DNA of 64,000 nt, from assembly GCF_033118175.1 (NCBI RefSeq), contig NC_083692.1, positions 92,243,501-92,307,500 of the forward strand, given 5' to 3'. The notes under the pieces were generated by a model, which saw only the letters and a program-made list of their open reading frames with translations, was not told the origin of the DNA and did no database searches. The number at the start of each line of letters is the position of its first letter. Within the stretch, counting starts at the first letter, position 1. This stretch comes from Dama dama (taxonomy: Eukaryota; Chordata; Mammalia; Artiodactyla; Cervidae). Positions 21,493 to 32,790 of this stretch are shown here, one piece after another. A program made the translations under genes and the position numbers.

Positions 21493-21545
21493 ATGGCCGA
21501 TCCTCGCGTGAGGCAGATCAAGATCAAAACCGGCGTGGTGAAGCG
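21493..21545 (+). CDS. TBCA: TBCA coding exon 1 (partial CDS)
   Basis: This encodes the N-terminus of tubulin folding cofactor A, a cytosolic chaperone that captures beta-tubulin released by the CCT chaperonin in the alpha/beta-tubulin heterodimer assembly pathway. The frame reads MADPRVRQIKIKTGVVK, which I recognise as the conserved mammalian TBCA start, then ends with the first two bases (CG) of an Arg codon. The next bases, GTAAGG from 21,546, form a good splice donor, giving a codon split after its second base. The start is chosen because it gives this peptide and has a strong initiation context (A at -3, G at +4). Only 17 complete codons of a protein of roughly 108 residues are here. Reading through the donor gives a false long frame. 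Exon 2 was not found. The 5' UTR boundary is unknown. Confidence 0.93.
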
Positions 21546-22514
21546 GTAAGGAGCCGGAAGCGGCGCCGCGGCAGCTGCCTCCTCGCCCTCACCCCCCGGC
21601 GGCCGACGGGCCCGGCGGAGCGCAGGCCCGAGGCGGGCCCCGGACCCCAGGCCTCCCTGGGGCGCCCCGGCCGGTGGGCTCGGGGCGGGGACGCAGGGGG
21701 CGCGCGGGTGCCCGAGCCCGCCGGCCTCGCCCCTCCGCTCCCCGCGCCTGTTCCTTCGAAAGGCCGGCGGGGGAGCGGCGAGCGTCCCTGGGCCGCACCC
21801 CTCCCGCGCCCGCGGAGACGGAGGGCGGCGGCCCGGCCCCCTGCGGTCGTGCCCCGGGTCTCCCTGGAGAACCTGGCCGGAGCCGGCGCTTCCAGGCCTC
21901 TGCCTGCGCTCAGGTGGAGGCGCGAGCCCGTTCAGAAGTTTAGGAGGGCGTCCCGAGGCCGGCCTTACCCGGAATGGGAGCTGGCGGGCGCCCTGTCATC
22001 CAACATGGCAGGCGGGACAGTCCTAAACTGGGCCGTGAGCTTCCAGCGGTCTCGACAAACTTCGGAGGCCTCGCTCTCTCCGGCCAGCGTCCCCGCGGCT
22101 CGCCCCAGAGCCTGTATATAGGATGCTAAGTAACCATCCTGGGTAGGCCTGTCTGGTAATTCGTCGTAATTCCAACCGTGGTTAGACACTGGAGTGCTTG
22201 TGAGAACTTTATTGTTCAGACCCCAGAAGATCAAACTTCCAAGAGAAAAGATGAACAGTCTTCTAAAGAAGTTATTTGGCAGTAAATCTGTCTAATCCTA
22301 GCTCTCTGGCTTCTTCCTTTTTGCACACCTTTCCTCCCTGTGTTGGTATTTTCACCAGAGGAATGACAAGGCAAAGGGGAGCATGGATTCACTTATGAAG
22401 CTGTTGCCTCTGAGGCTTTATTAGTAGAGCCTTACACTGCTCTCCTAGAAACCGTCATTGTTAAGGCTGAGAAGTAGTGAAGTGGGTTAAGGATGAGTAG
22501 TAGTGAAGTGGGAC

Positions 22515-22660
22515 AGCTTTTCTGGAGTGAGAGTGCTTGGCTTCCAATCTGGGTTCTGCCATGTTATGTACTGTTGAAGACATTACATCTGCCTCAGTTT
22601 CCCCCTTTGTAAAATGGAGTACCAGCCTCATGCAGTTGTTGCAGCACCTGCTGTTCTGTT
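22515..22660 (+). mobile_element. MIR SINE
   Basis: Sense MIR: GAGTGCTTGGCTTCCAATCT, GGGTTCTGCCATGTTATGTA, CTCAGTTTCCCCCTTTGTAA, AATGGAG. Confidence 0.8.
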
Positions 22661-22684
22661 TAACAGTATGTGGAAACTACTAGT

Positions 22685-22840
22685 ACATGTTAACTAATGC
22701 TATGATTTGTATTCCTATTTTACAAATGAGAAACTGAGCTTTGAAGTTAAAATAGAAAAAGTAAACTTGTTGGGGGTCATTGCTAGTTAGTGTCAGAGCA
22801 GGGGAGGAACTAAGGTTTCTAACCTACAGTCTTTTGTTTT
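22685..22840 (-). mobile_element. MIR SINE
   Basis: Antisense MIR: GTATTCCTATTTTACAAATG, AGAAACTGAGCTTTGAAG, then GCTAGTTAGTGTCAGAGCA, GGAACTAAGGTTTC. Confidence 0.75.
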
Positions 22841-23061
22841 AAGTTGCAGTGCCCCACCCCAAGGGTATTTTTTTAATGTGTGATAGTAGGAGGAGAGTTG
22901 AGATGTGTAATTGAAAACATAATTTGCTCTGTTACTCAGAGTTCTGTTGTTCACTTTTGTTATGCTTACTTTGGTTATGTCATTTTCATAAATCTATTTG
23001 GCAAAATATCCAAAAGGATATGATGAAGAGTGCTTTAGATGGAAAGTCATGAGAAATGACT

Positions 23062-23722
23062 TCTTTTTTATTGAGGTGTAGTTGATTTACAGTATTAATT
23101 TCAGGTATGTAACATAGAGATTCAGAATTTTATTATTTACTCTCCATTTAAAGTTGTTATATTGACTGCATTCCCTGTGCTGTCGTTCCCTTACCCAGCT
23201 GGTGGCCGCTAGTTTGCTCTGTCTGTGAGTCAGTTTCTGATTTGCTGTATTCGTTGGTGTGTTTTGTTTTTTAGATTCCACGTTTTATGATAACATGCAG
23301 TATTTGTCTTTCTCTGTCTGACTTCACTGACCACAACGCCCTCCAGGTCCATCTGTATCGCTGCAAATGGAAGAGTTCCGTTCTTTTTTATGGCTGAGTA
23401 GTACTCTGTGGTGTCAGTGTGTGCCATTTTCTGTGTCCATTCATCAGTTGATGGATACTCAGATTGCTTCCGTAAATGATGCTGCTGCGAACATTGGGGT
23501 GCATGTATCTTTTCAGATTTGGTGTGTTCATTTTCTTCAGATAAATACCCAGGAGTGGAATTGCTGGATCATCTAGTGGTTCTATTTTTAATTTTTTGAG
23601 GAACCTTGATGCTGTTTACCATAGTGGCTGCACCAATTTCCATTCCTACCAACAGTGTACAAGGATTCCCTTTTCTCCACATCCTCAACAACATTTGTTA
23701 TTTTTGGGAGACACACTGATTT
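23062..23722 (-). mobile_element. L1 3' fragment
   Basis: Antisense L1 3' UTR and ORF2 end: TTTTTATTGAGGTGTAGTTG, TTTCTCTGTCTGACTTCACT, ATGGCTGAGTAGTACTCTG, CATTCATCAGTTGATGG, AACATTGGGGTGCATGTATC, AGTGGAATTGCTGGATCAT, CCAATTTCCATTCCTACCAA. Small frames within it are fragments of the dead ORF2 or its antisense. Confidence 0.9.
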
Positions 23723-23726
23723 GGGA

Positions 23727-23940
23727 CATCCCAGGTGGTGCAATGGTAAAGAATCTGCTTGCCAGTGCAGGAGATGCAAGAGATGTGAGTTAGATCCTTC
23801 GGTAGGAAAGAGTCCCTGGAGTAGAAAATGGCAACCCACTCCAGTATTTCTGCCTGGAAAATTCCATGGACAGAGGAGCCTGGCAGGCTCCAGACCCTGG
23901 GGTTGGAAAGAGAGGACATGACTGGGCACAACAACAACAA
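23727..23940 (+). mobile_element. Bov-tA SINE
   Basis: GGGACATCCCAGGTGG, GGTAAAGAATCTGCTTGCC, GAAAATGGCAACCCACTCC, CATGGACAGAGGAGCCTGG, and a CAACAACAA tail. Confidence 0.9.
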
Positions 23941-26043
23941 ACAACTTATTTGCATAGTTAAGTTTCTAGGCTTTCAAAAATTCCTAAGTACTTACAGATA
24001 CTGCTCGGAAATAAAGGTTTCTTTTCATTTTATTTCAATAATAGAGCATTATCAAAGTTTAATTTTGATTCTTTATACTTACATACATTTATCATTTTGA
24101 TGAAATCCCTTCATAATTTACTGTAATATCTCAAATTGCTTATAAATTAAACAAATGCCTACTGTATATTTTTTCATGGCTGTTCTGTTGGCATTTTGGT
24201 TAGAGCTTGTCTGTATGTACTGAAATGAGATATGGTTAAAAAAGCCATAAAATTTGTATTTTAGCTTTTTATTAACCGTATTTTGTCTTGGTAGATAACG
24301 CTCAACCTGGAAATATTGTTTGCTATTCTCTCTTCTGTTACTTTTTCCTGAAAATTATTTTACTTTGACTCCTTCCAACATCTGCCTTAGTATACTGTTT
24401 TTTAGAATTCTGCGTTTTACTTCAGCAAAGGAAAGAGAATAGATGAGGCATATGTGGCAACACGTTAGTAATTGTTGGAGATGAATGGTCATTCGTCTTC
24501 ATTATATTCTTCTCTATATAAGTTAAACATCTTTTATTATAAAAAGATGCATTTTTAAAATGCATTATATGCATTTTTTTCTCCTCTCCAAATTTAGTTT
24601 CAGAGACTTCTCAATTAGTTCCATGATTCAGACATGTTCTTGGTTTTATGAACTCCCGTTCATAAAAGCATTGGTTTTAAAAAGCTGTCATCTAAAATTC
24701 AATTTCTGGTCTCAGCACCTTTTTTCTAGTCAAGAAGTTCATTTCCCATAGCCTCATTTACCTTCAGAAGTAACAACTTTTATTTGGAAAAAGAGATTTA
24801 TAAGTCATTCAAGCCCTGAATTCCTTCAGTTTTCTTTCCAGAAATTAAAAGCCACTTAGAAATATATTCTAGGTATTAGTCCTAGAGTTCAGTTTGGGTA
24901 GGCTGTACCAGGGAGGGTGAATTCTTAAAGTTTAGTGTCTGATCAGATCTGCTAAAATTCTTCAGGTGATCTAGGAATTCCCTGTAGTGGCTTTAATTTA
25001 GAAAGAAATCTGGGCAGGCAGATGGAATGCTACGGGAGTATGGAAACCGGCAATAAATAGATGCTGGTATTTGGCAACAGAGAGATCAAACAGTGAGTGG
25101 AAAGATGCACTTTTCAGCATGTTGGCAAAACAGTGACTTCAGACTGTAAGGAAAGAAGCCTCAACAGTGCTCTAGTCGTAGAGAAACTTTGTTACCTCAC
25201 ATTGTAACAAAGGCAAAGGATCTGATTTCCAGAAATAGATTTCAAGAGAAGAGGTTAGATTCCTAGAAACAGGGGAGTCCAGTTACTAGGAAAGGGTTAT
25301 TAGTTAGACAGCATTGATTCTGACTTGGTGCTGAGTTTCTCACTCCTAGGACTTGTCAGATATCTCTTTCCCTGCAACATGATTGTCTTCTCAGGGATAA
25401 TTCTGGCTGCGAGCTATAGAGATATATGTGTACTCAGAGTGAGTAATTATACTAAGTTACTTGAAGAAGTAGCCAGTGTTCACATGTGATTCATTGTTAG
25501 TGGGTATTGGTTGGTAGGTTTGGCTCTGGCAGGCTCTTTTTAAAGATTTGAATCCCTGTTCCAGATTGTTAGACCTACTTAACTATGACTGGGTCACAGC
25601 TAATCTGGCAGTCCTAGCAAGGGGTTACCAAATATGACTCCAGATTTCATCTTTTCCAGTGCAGAACTGTACACCTTTTCTTCCCCTTCCCTTCCCCCTA
25701 GTGTCTCACTGGCATCAGTTGTAGGGTTTACTTGGGACTGAAGGGTTTCCGGGATGTGGAACCTACAGTGCTGAAGTTGGGAAAGTCTCAAGGAAACCAG
25801 GATGATTTGTATTAGTACGTATATACCTACCAAACATAGCAGTGTTTTCTGTGTGCTGTGATTATTTCGAGACTATTTGATGATAGTACAATGGTGAAGT
25901 AAATGTTGTACTTTACTTAAATTAAAATTTAAATGCATCCTGTAAACATGAAGTTTTGCCATAGTAGCCTTTTTTTCCTGTATTAAATTATTGGTGATTT
26001 GGAAAATAATTTTCTCTGAAGTAGAAGATATGGCATTTTTCCC
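23941..26043 (+). other. Intronic, largely unrecognised
   Basis: About 2.1 kb with no clear repeat or exon. Minus frame 25600-25833 (77 aa) and + frame 24560-24751 have no known motif. Confidence 0.4.
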
Positions 26044-27613
26044 CCCTCTGGTTTTATTGAGATAGCTTTTCAGTTAATTTTTATTAGAATCTAGTCACTT
26101 CGCGGTGCTGCGCTGGTCTCTGTGGTGCTGCAGAGCGGGTCAGCTGCACACGTGCCCCTCGCTGTGGTCTTCCCAGTCAGGCCGCCACGGAGCGTCGGGT
26201 GGCGTTCCCAGGGCTGCACAGGATGTTCTGGCCAGTTATCTGTTTTATGCACAGTATCAGCAGTGTGTATCTGTCAATCCCAGTGTCCCAGTTCCTCCCT
26301 CCTCCCCCTCTCCCCTTGGTCGCCATGACTCATTGTTAATATTTTATAGCTGAAAGCTTATGCCTCTTAATCTCCGTCACTTATTTGCCTCCCCCTATAT
26401 GTCTCCCCCGGGCAACCACCTGTTTATTCTGTGTTTGATTCTGTTTCTGTCTAGTTATATTTGTTCACTTGTTTTGTGTTTTAGATCTCACATGTAGGTG
26501 AAATCATGCAGCATTTGTTTTTTTTCTATCTGACTTGGTTCACTTGGCGTAATACTCTCCAAGTCCACCAGTGTTATCACAAGTGGCAAGATTTCATTCT
26601 TCTTTACGGCTAGTACTTCATTGTATGTCTGCGTTGTATTTGTCAATCACATTTTCTCATCCGTTGCTCTGTTAATGCACTCAGTGGACATGAGTTTGAG
26701 GAGACTCGGAGACAGTGGCGGACCGAGGAACCTGGCAGGCTTCAGTCCACGGGGTCACAAAGAGCTGGGCACAACTCAGTGACTGACTGCAATGGCAGCA
26801 GCAGCAACACATTCATGGGCGGTTTGCACATGCCGCAAAGAACACAGGAATGTGTGTATCTTTTACCTGAGTATTTGGGGGTTTTTTGGATAAATACTCA
26901 AGAGTGGAATCACTGGATCACATGGTGGTTTTATTTTTAATTTTTTGAGGAATCCCATACTGTTTCCCATACTGGCTGCACCAGTTTACATTTCCATCAG
27001 CAGTACACTGGGTTCCCCTTCTCCACATCCATTGTTTTCTTTTCGGTAACAGCCATTCTGACAGGTGTGCGGGATATCTCATTGTGGTTTTAACTTGCAT
27101 TTCCCTGATGATGAGTGGTGGTGAGCATCTTTTCACGCCCCTGTTGGCCATCTGTGTATCTCCTTTGGAAAAATGTCCATTCAGGTCTTGTACGCATTTC
27201 TCTTCTTTTAAATCAGGTTTTGTGTTTTTGTTTTTATCCTGAGTTATGTGAGGTTTTGTGTAGTCTGGTTGTTAGTCCTTTCTTTGTCGGAAGCGTGTTT
27301 TTGGACCGCTTCTGCAGCTCAGCAGTTGCCTTCCCTCTGTTGGTGCTTTGCTTGATGTTTAGTTTGATTGGTCCCATTTGTTTATTCTTGTTTTTGGTTC
27401 CCTTGCCTGAGGGGCCAGATCCAAAAAGATATTGTTAAGACTGATGTGAAAAAATATAGTGCCTATTTTTTCTTCTAGAAGTTTTATGATTTCAGATACT
27501 ACTTTTAAGTCTTATTTTTGTATGTGGTATGAGAAAGTCGTCCAATTTGATTCTTTTGCATATAGCTGTCCAGTTTTCTCAATACCATTTATTAAAGATA
27601 CCCTTTGCCCCGG
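26044..27613 (-). mobile_element. L1 3' half, interrupted by a BovB tip
   Basis: Antisense L1 of about 1.57 kb. 3' UTR end at left (GGTTTTATTGAGATAGCTTT), then CATGCAGCATTTGTT, AAGAGTGGAATCACTGGATC, TTTTTTGAGGAATCCCATAC, GCATTTCCCTGATGATGAGTG, TTTCTTTGTCGGAAGCGTG, TCTCAATACCATTTATTAAAG. The + frames at 26105-26353 and 27115-27438 are antisense of the dead ORF2/3' UTR. Confidence 0.9.
26688..26808 (+). mobile_element. BovB 3' fragment inserted in L1
   Basis: GACATGAGTTTGAGGAGAC, GGAACCTGGCAGGCTTCAGT, CCACGGGGTCACAAAGAGCT, CACAACTCAGTGACTGACTG, ending in GCAGCAGCAGCAAC. The L1 resumes at about 26,809. Confidence 0.75.
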
Positions 27614-28724
27614 TTTTCAATAGAGCAGAAGAAAAAATGGCATTTATGTTTTAAATGCTGATATGTTATTTCAGCTAAATGACATATGTCTACCATAAGT
27701 TTCCAAGTATGATTTCTGTTTATAAATAAGGGTGTTTTTTTAAAAAAGCTGTGTTTATGGTAAATTCAAGAAATTCTTCTGCAACACCATAATGTTTTCA
27801 TTCATTTAATATAAAAGGTTATTTAATAACATTAAGTTAGCTTATTTTTCAATAAAGCTTGCTAAAAATGCCCATTGGTGAGTGAATTAATTGATTAAAA
27901 ATGCTTTCTGAAACATATCTTTTTATAACCATTTTAGGTTGGTAATGGCTTAAAATCCAATGTGAACAAAGAATGTTAGGGCATTGGAAGTAGCTCTGAC
28001 ATTGGCCCATAGTTTTTCTCTGATTAAATGAAAGTGACACCAGTAGATTAGAATGAGACTAGGACAATTCACACTGCAATTGTGTTAGTTTAACTTTAAC
28101 AATCTTTTAACACTCTTGTTTAAATGTAGCTGACATACCATAATTACAAATCTACAAGCCTTGATTATAGAATTTTACATCATGAATCTGTGGGGAAATT
28201 GTATTGATTTTTTTTTTTTTTATAAAGCAAGGACCTTTCCCAAACTGTTGCATCTTCCCAAGTTTGTTTATATCCATACCTGTAATAAACAACTAGGTAT
28301 GATATACATATATATACACACACACTTACATACACACACGGACACACATGTATGGCAGGCATTAAAAAAGCACAGGCAGTAAGTAAAATTGCCACATTGT
28401 TAAACATATATGTAATACTGACTTACATTATGTGTGTGTATATATGCTGTTACATATTTCATATTGACCCAAAAGGGAAAACTATGGATGACACATGTAC
28501 TTCATGATAAATATGAATGATTCGTGTGTTATGTGGAGATAGAGTTTTCTGCCATTAGTTGTTCTTGTCTCTTGTTTGCCCCTTTAGTTGTAGTTGTGTA
28601 TACTTACCCCTTTTGAAGTAATTATGGCTGAAAATAGGATGGACAGTATCTGGGAGAGGTTTAGGACATAGCCTTGTAAACTTTTCTTGTAAGCTTTAGT
28701 AACTTTTCATATTTTAGTGTTTTC
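27614..28724 (+). other. AT-rich intron with simple repeats
   Basis: A T-run near 28,208-28,221, TA/CA-rich DNA at 28,300-28,350 and TG/TA at 28,430-28,447. Frames on both strands (28161-28407) follow these simple repeats. No exon seen. Confidence 0.5.
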
Positions 28725-29030
28725 TCCTCCTCTTCCACATCATAGGCCTTTGATGTGAGTTAAAGTAAGTTCAGCCAAAATGGCCAGCTTCCTACCTTGA
28801 AATTTAGCCAACTCTTTGGAATTTCTGTATTGTATCCAGTTCTCCAAAGTGGTGGTCATTGTCAAAATGGATTGCAGGTGGTCAGCTCTTCCCCACCTTC
28901 TGCCAGCTCCTTGGCAAACATAACTCTTAGGAGCTACACAGCTGTCGACCAGAGGTCTCTCTAAGCTGTAAAGGAAGAAAGCTAAGGCCACTCCTGACCG
29001 TGGTTTTCTCCGCACAACCTGTGTTGTTCT
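28725..29030. other. Unexplained non-repeat block with a 91-aa antisense frame
   Basis: The minus strand is open at 28740-29015 and the block has no recognisable repeat. The predicted peptide shows no known motif, and nothing else supports translation. It could be a degenerate exon, an unknown old repeat or chance. Confidence 0.25.
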
Positions 29031-29440
29031 GCAAGTTGAATATGGAAATGGAAGATCCTTTGACTCCTGTGTGTGTGTGTGTGTGTAGATACGTTCTGTG
29101 TTTTCATTGCATTGTTTTGTTTGGTAGAAAATGTTTAAAATCTGTAGTAAGCCAGGTTGGAAATTTTTTTTAAAAATAGTAGTCCAGAAGTATTTATAAT
29201 ATAAATGCTTAGATGTGTGGTCTTCCTATTCCAACTTTCCATTTCCAAAATTCCAACTGTGATGCTGTTTGTTTCCAAATAGAGCTCATTTTAAAATAAC
29301 AATGACTGATCCAAAGATCACTTATTTAGCAGCCTCACTCAGAACCTCTGTCTTTGAAGCACTTGGTATGGTGTTGGCATATAGTATATGTTCAGTAGAA
29401 GTCTTTCCAGTGGACAAATTCATGTCTTATTCTATAAGGA

Positions 29441-29646
29441 TTTTTTAAAATAATTTTGTAAGCTTTAAAAGAAAGTACTGATTTGGCTGTGCTGGGTCTT
29501 AGTTGCATCATGTGGGAGTCTGATCTTCACTGTGGCATGTGAACTCTTAGTTGCTGCATGTGGGATCTAGTTCCCTGACTGGGAATTGAACCCTGGCCCC
29601 CAGCTTTGGGAGTGCAGTCTTAGCCACTGGACCACCAGAGAAGTCC
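29441..29646 (-). mobile_element. CHR-type SINE with TSD
   Basis: TTGGCTGTGCTGGGTCTTAG, TTGCTGCATGTGGGATCTAG, GACTGGGAATTGAACCCTGG, TTAGCCACTGGACCACCAG. Direct repeat TTCTATAAGGA at 29430-29440 and 29647-29657. Confidence 0.9.
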
Positions 29647-29744
29647 TTCTATAAGGACTTTTTGACCTGATAAGCAGTAGGGAGCTATTGAATCAATTAT
29701 GATGTCACAGCATTATAGTTACTATATCATTGCTGCAGTTGGAG

Positions 29745-29985
29745 TTAAGGAGATGGAAACCCAGGCTTCACTTACTACATTGGTGACCCTGAGCAAGTTA
29801 CTTAACCTTTAAAAGCCCGAGTTTTTTTAGCTGGAAAATGGGTTAATGATAGTATCTTTCTTGTTCTGTTGTTTGGAGAATTTTAAGGTAATCATGTAAA
29901 GCACTTAGCCCAATGCCTGACGTTATGTTCAATGTATGTTAATATGTGTTCAGTGTTTATTAACTGTTGTCATCATCATCCTCAT
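29745..29985 (+). mobile_element. MIR SINE
   Basis: Sense MIR: GACCCTGAGCAAGTTACTTA, ACCTTTAAAAGCCC, GTAAAGCACTTAGCCCAATG, CCTGACGTTATG, ending in a TCATCATCATCC tail. Confidence 0.85.
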
Positions 29986-30033
29986 TCTGTAGATGTATAA
30001 ACAGTGTAGTCTCTCCAGGAGAGACCCTGGAAC

Positions 30034-31312
30034 TTCAGTTCAGTAGCTCATTTGTGTCCAACACTTTTTGTCCCCATGGACTGCAGCACGCCAGGCTTCC
30101 CTGTCCATCACCAACTCCTGGAGTTTACTCAGACTCGTGTCCATTGTGTCGGTGATGCCATCCAACCATCTCATCCTCTGTCATCCCCTTCTCCTCCTGC
30201 CTTCAATCTTTCCCAGCATCAGGGTCTTTTCCAGTGAGTCAGTTCTTCCCATCAGGTGGCCAAAGTATTGGAGCTTCAGCTTCAGCATCAGTCCTTCCAA
30301 TCAATATTCAGGACTGATCTCCTTTAGGATGGACTGGTTGGCTCTCCTTGCTATCCACCGGACTCTCACAAGTGAGAGTACATGAGTACTGGAAAAACCA
30401 TAGCCTTGAGTAGATGGACTTTGTTGGCATAGTAATGTCTCTGCTTTTGAATATGCTGTCTAGGTTGGTCATAGCTTTTCTTCCAAGGAGCAAGCGTCTT
30501 TTAATTTCATGGCTGCAGTCGCCGTCTGCAGTGATTTTGGAACCCAAGTCTGTCACTGTTTCCATTGTTTCCCCATCTATTTGCCATGATGTGATCGGAC
30601 CGGATGCCATGATCTTCGTTTTTTGAATGTTGAGTTTTAAGCCAGCTTTTTCATTCTCCTGTTTCACTTTCATCAAGAGGCTCTTTAGTTCTTCACTTTC
30701 TGCCATAAGGGTGGTGTTATCTGCATATCCGGGTTTATTGATATTTCCCCCGGCAGTCTTGATTTCAGCTTATGCTTCATCCAGTCTGGCATTTCACATA
30801 ATGTACTCTGCATATAAGTTAAATAAGCAGGGTGACAATATACAGTCTTGATGTATTCCTTTCCCAATTTGGAACCAGTCCATTGTTCCATGTCTGGTTC
30901 TAACTGTTTCTTCTTGACCTGTATACAGATTTCTCAGGCGGCAGGTAAGGTGATCTGATACTCCCATCTCTTGAAGAATTTTCCACAGTTTGTTGTGGCT
31001 CACACAGTCAGAGGCTTGGCCGTAGTCAATAAAGCAGAAGTTTTTCTGGAACTCTTGCTTTGTCTATGATCCATTGGATGTTGGCAATTTGATCTCTGGT
31101 TCATCTGCCTTTTCTAAATCCAGCTTGAACATCTGTAAGTTCTTGGTTCACATAATGTTGAAGCCTGGCTTGGAGAATTTTGAGCATTACTTTGCTAGCA
31201 TGTGAGATGAGTGCAATTGTGCCGTAGTGCAAAATGAGTGCAGTTTACCTTTTGCATTTCTTTTTCTTGGGGATGGTCTTGATCACTGCCTCCTGTACAG
31301 TGTCATGAACCT
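30034..31312 (-). mobile_element. BovB (RTE-type) LINE, 5'-truncated
   Basis: About 1.28 kb of reverse-oriented BovB. The 3' end lies at left (ACTTCAGTTCAGTAGC), then CATCCAACCATCTCATCCTC, CTTTCCCAGCATCAGGGTC, and the reverse-transcriptase-coding part extends to about 31,300. Minus-strand frames (30308-30706, 30685-30891, 30794-31003) are shards of the dead reverse transcriptase. They include ILSPCLFNLYAEYIM and LKLNIQKTKIMASGPITSW. The catalytic position reads YADN (30,716-30,727) rather than YADD, and stops and frameshifts break the protein. Not functional. Confidence 0.95.
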
Positions 31313-31368
31313 CCATCCTTAGAACTTGGAACATGGGATTCTGTCCCTGAAACATGTCTTCTTTTAAA

Positions 31369-31484
31369 CATTTTTTGGCTGTGCCACATGGCATATGGAA
31401 TCTTAGTTCCCTGATCAGGGATCAAACCTGTGTCCCCTGCATTGGAAGCCCAGAGTCTTAACGACTGGACCACCAGGGAAGTCC
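31369..31484 (-). mobile_element. CHR-type SINE with TSD
   Basis: TTTTTTGGCTGTGCCACATG, CTGATCAGGGATCAAACCTG, ACTGGACCACCAGGGAAGTC. Flanks CATGTCTTCTTTTAAA (31353-31368) and CATGCTTTCTTTTAAA (31485-31500), 14 of 16 identical. Confidence 0.9.
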
Positions 31485-31500
31485 CATGCTTTCTTTTAAA

Positions 31501-32654
31501 TTGTGAAAAAAAAAACTTATTTGTCATTTTCACTGATTGGCTCTAGAGAGAGAAGACAGGAGCATGAAACTTGTGTTTTGAATTGATCTCCAGGACTTGG
31601 TAGTGGCTGTTTGTCTTTAAATTGCTGTGGCGTTGATTCCCTGCTTTGAAGCCCCAGCAAAATGTCTCTGTTTATATCAGTGACCCCATATTTTTTAACA
31701 CCTTAAAAAATACTGTATCAACTTCGTTTACATAATGTGTCAAAACCAGTTTCCCTCTCCTTGCACTTCCATACAGTTTATCTCAGGGAAGAGTAATCAA
31801 GTGAGTAGCAAGTTTTTAAGAGTCCTTATTCTGAAATCTATAAATGATTCACCACAACTGTCAGAAGATGTCCCTACAATTCTAATGCTAGATTATGGTT
31901 ATTTTCAAACCCTCCTTAATATTTTTTAAACTAAATTCCCTATTTGTTGTTGATATTCTTTTACCTGTGCTAAAGAAATATCTTACGGAGCCTTATGTGT
32001 ACACATGTGCTTTAACTTAGGGTTTATTTGTCTCCAAACAAGTAGGCATCTACTTTTTCACTAAATGACCCTCAGTTTCTGAACCATACTAAAATGATAT
32101 GCTTTTAATGTGCATCCATTGCCTGAAATACGTCTGTACTCTATGAAGCCTTTGAAGACCTGTAGGTTTACTGAAGTGTAAGTCATCTTAGATTACTGGT
32201 ACAGTGCTTTTCATTTCAAACCTAGGATTTTAAGTTCTAAGGTCTCTGCACTATTTAAGATTTACAAAAATTTTCTTAAGGCCAAGCAGTTCTTTTTGTC
32301 TTTTTAGGGACCAAAGGGATGGTATATAATACATTGTTTATACTAAAATAGGCATTTAATACCTATTTGCAAATAGAGCCAAGGAATGGGGAAAACCAGA
32401 AAAGAAGTCAATTATATGAGGGGGAACAGCTCACATAATTGAAGTTTGCTTTTGTAACTAAAAGTGAGAGGCTGAAAAGAGAGAGATTGCTGAATACTCC
32501 AGTTACACTTCAAAAGAGCAATAAAATAGCTGCGGATAGTCAGTCTTCACTTAAAGACTTTTGTCAGGATAGTGTTTTTGTTAGAGAAATGAAAGATAAA
32601 ATATGTTTATATCAAAGATTTCTTTAAAAGTTGACAACTTTGAAGGATTTTTTT
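31501..32654 (+). other. Intronic, nothing recognised
   Basis: About 1.15 kb of AT-rich sequence. Small + frames at 31735-31929 and 32439-32627 carry no known motif and I do not support them as exons. Confidence 0.45.
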
Positions 32655-32790
32655 TTAAGCTGTAGTTTTAATTGGAGGATAATTGCTCTGCAGTTGTGTG
32701 TTGGCTGCTGGGCAACATGAATCAGCCATAAGTGAACATACATCCCCTTCCTCCTGAGCCTCCCTTCCACCCTCACCCAGAACTTTTGGC
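32655..32790 (-). mobile_element. Ruminant L1 3' UTR fragment
   Basis: TTTAATTGGAGGATAATTGC, ACATGAATCAGCCATAAGTG, CTCCTGAGCCTCCCTTCCAC: antisense of the ruminant L1 3' UTR. Confidence 0.8.

Larger units (their letters stand above)
21235..22105 (+). promoter_or_regulatory. TBCA: CpG island / TBCA promoter
   Basis: A dense run of CpG dinucleotides of about 870 bp, the only one in the window. It spans the TBCA start codon. Directly upstream lie a full NRF1-type site (TGCGCACGCGCG, 21,379-21,390) and a GC box on the reverse strand (GCCCCGCCTCC, 21,416-21,426); no TATA box is near. A pyrimidine-rich CCCCTCCTTTCC at 21,464-21,475 could be close to the start site. Open frames through the island (21,212-22,234 on both strands) are GC-driven shadows. 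Likely a broadly active housekeeping promoter (inference). Confidence 0.85.

Noticed and set aside
21378..22121. 247-aa open frame across the CpG island
   Set aside because: It has no ordinary protein features, is Arg/Pro/Ala-rich from GC composition, lies in a different frame from TBCA exon 1 and runs through the TBCA splice donor.
22113..22121. TATATA motif as the TBCA TATA box
   Set aside because: It lies about 600 bp downstream of the start codon, so it cannot serve the main promoter.
30068..30385. + strand frames of up to 105 aa over the BovB region
   Set aside because: They are complements of the BovB reverse-transcriptase code on the minus strand.
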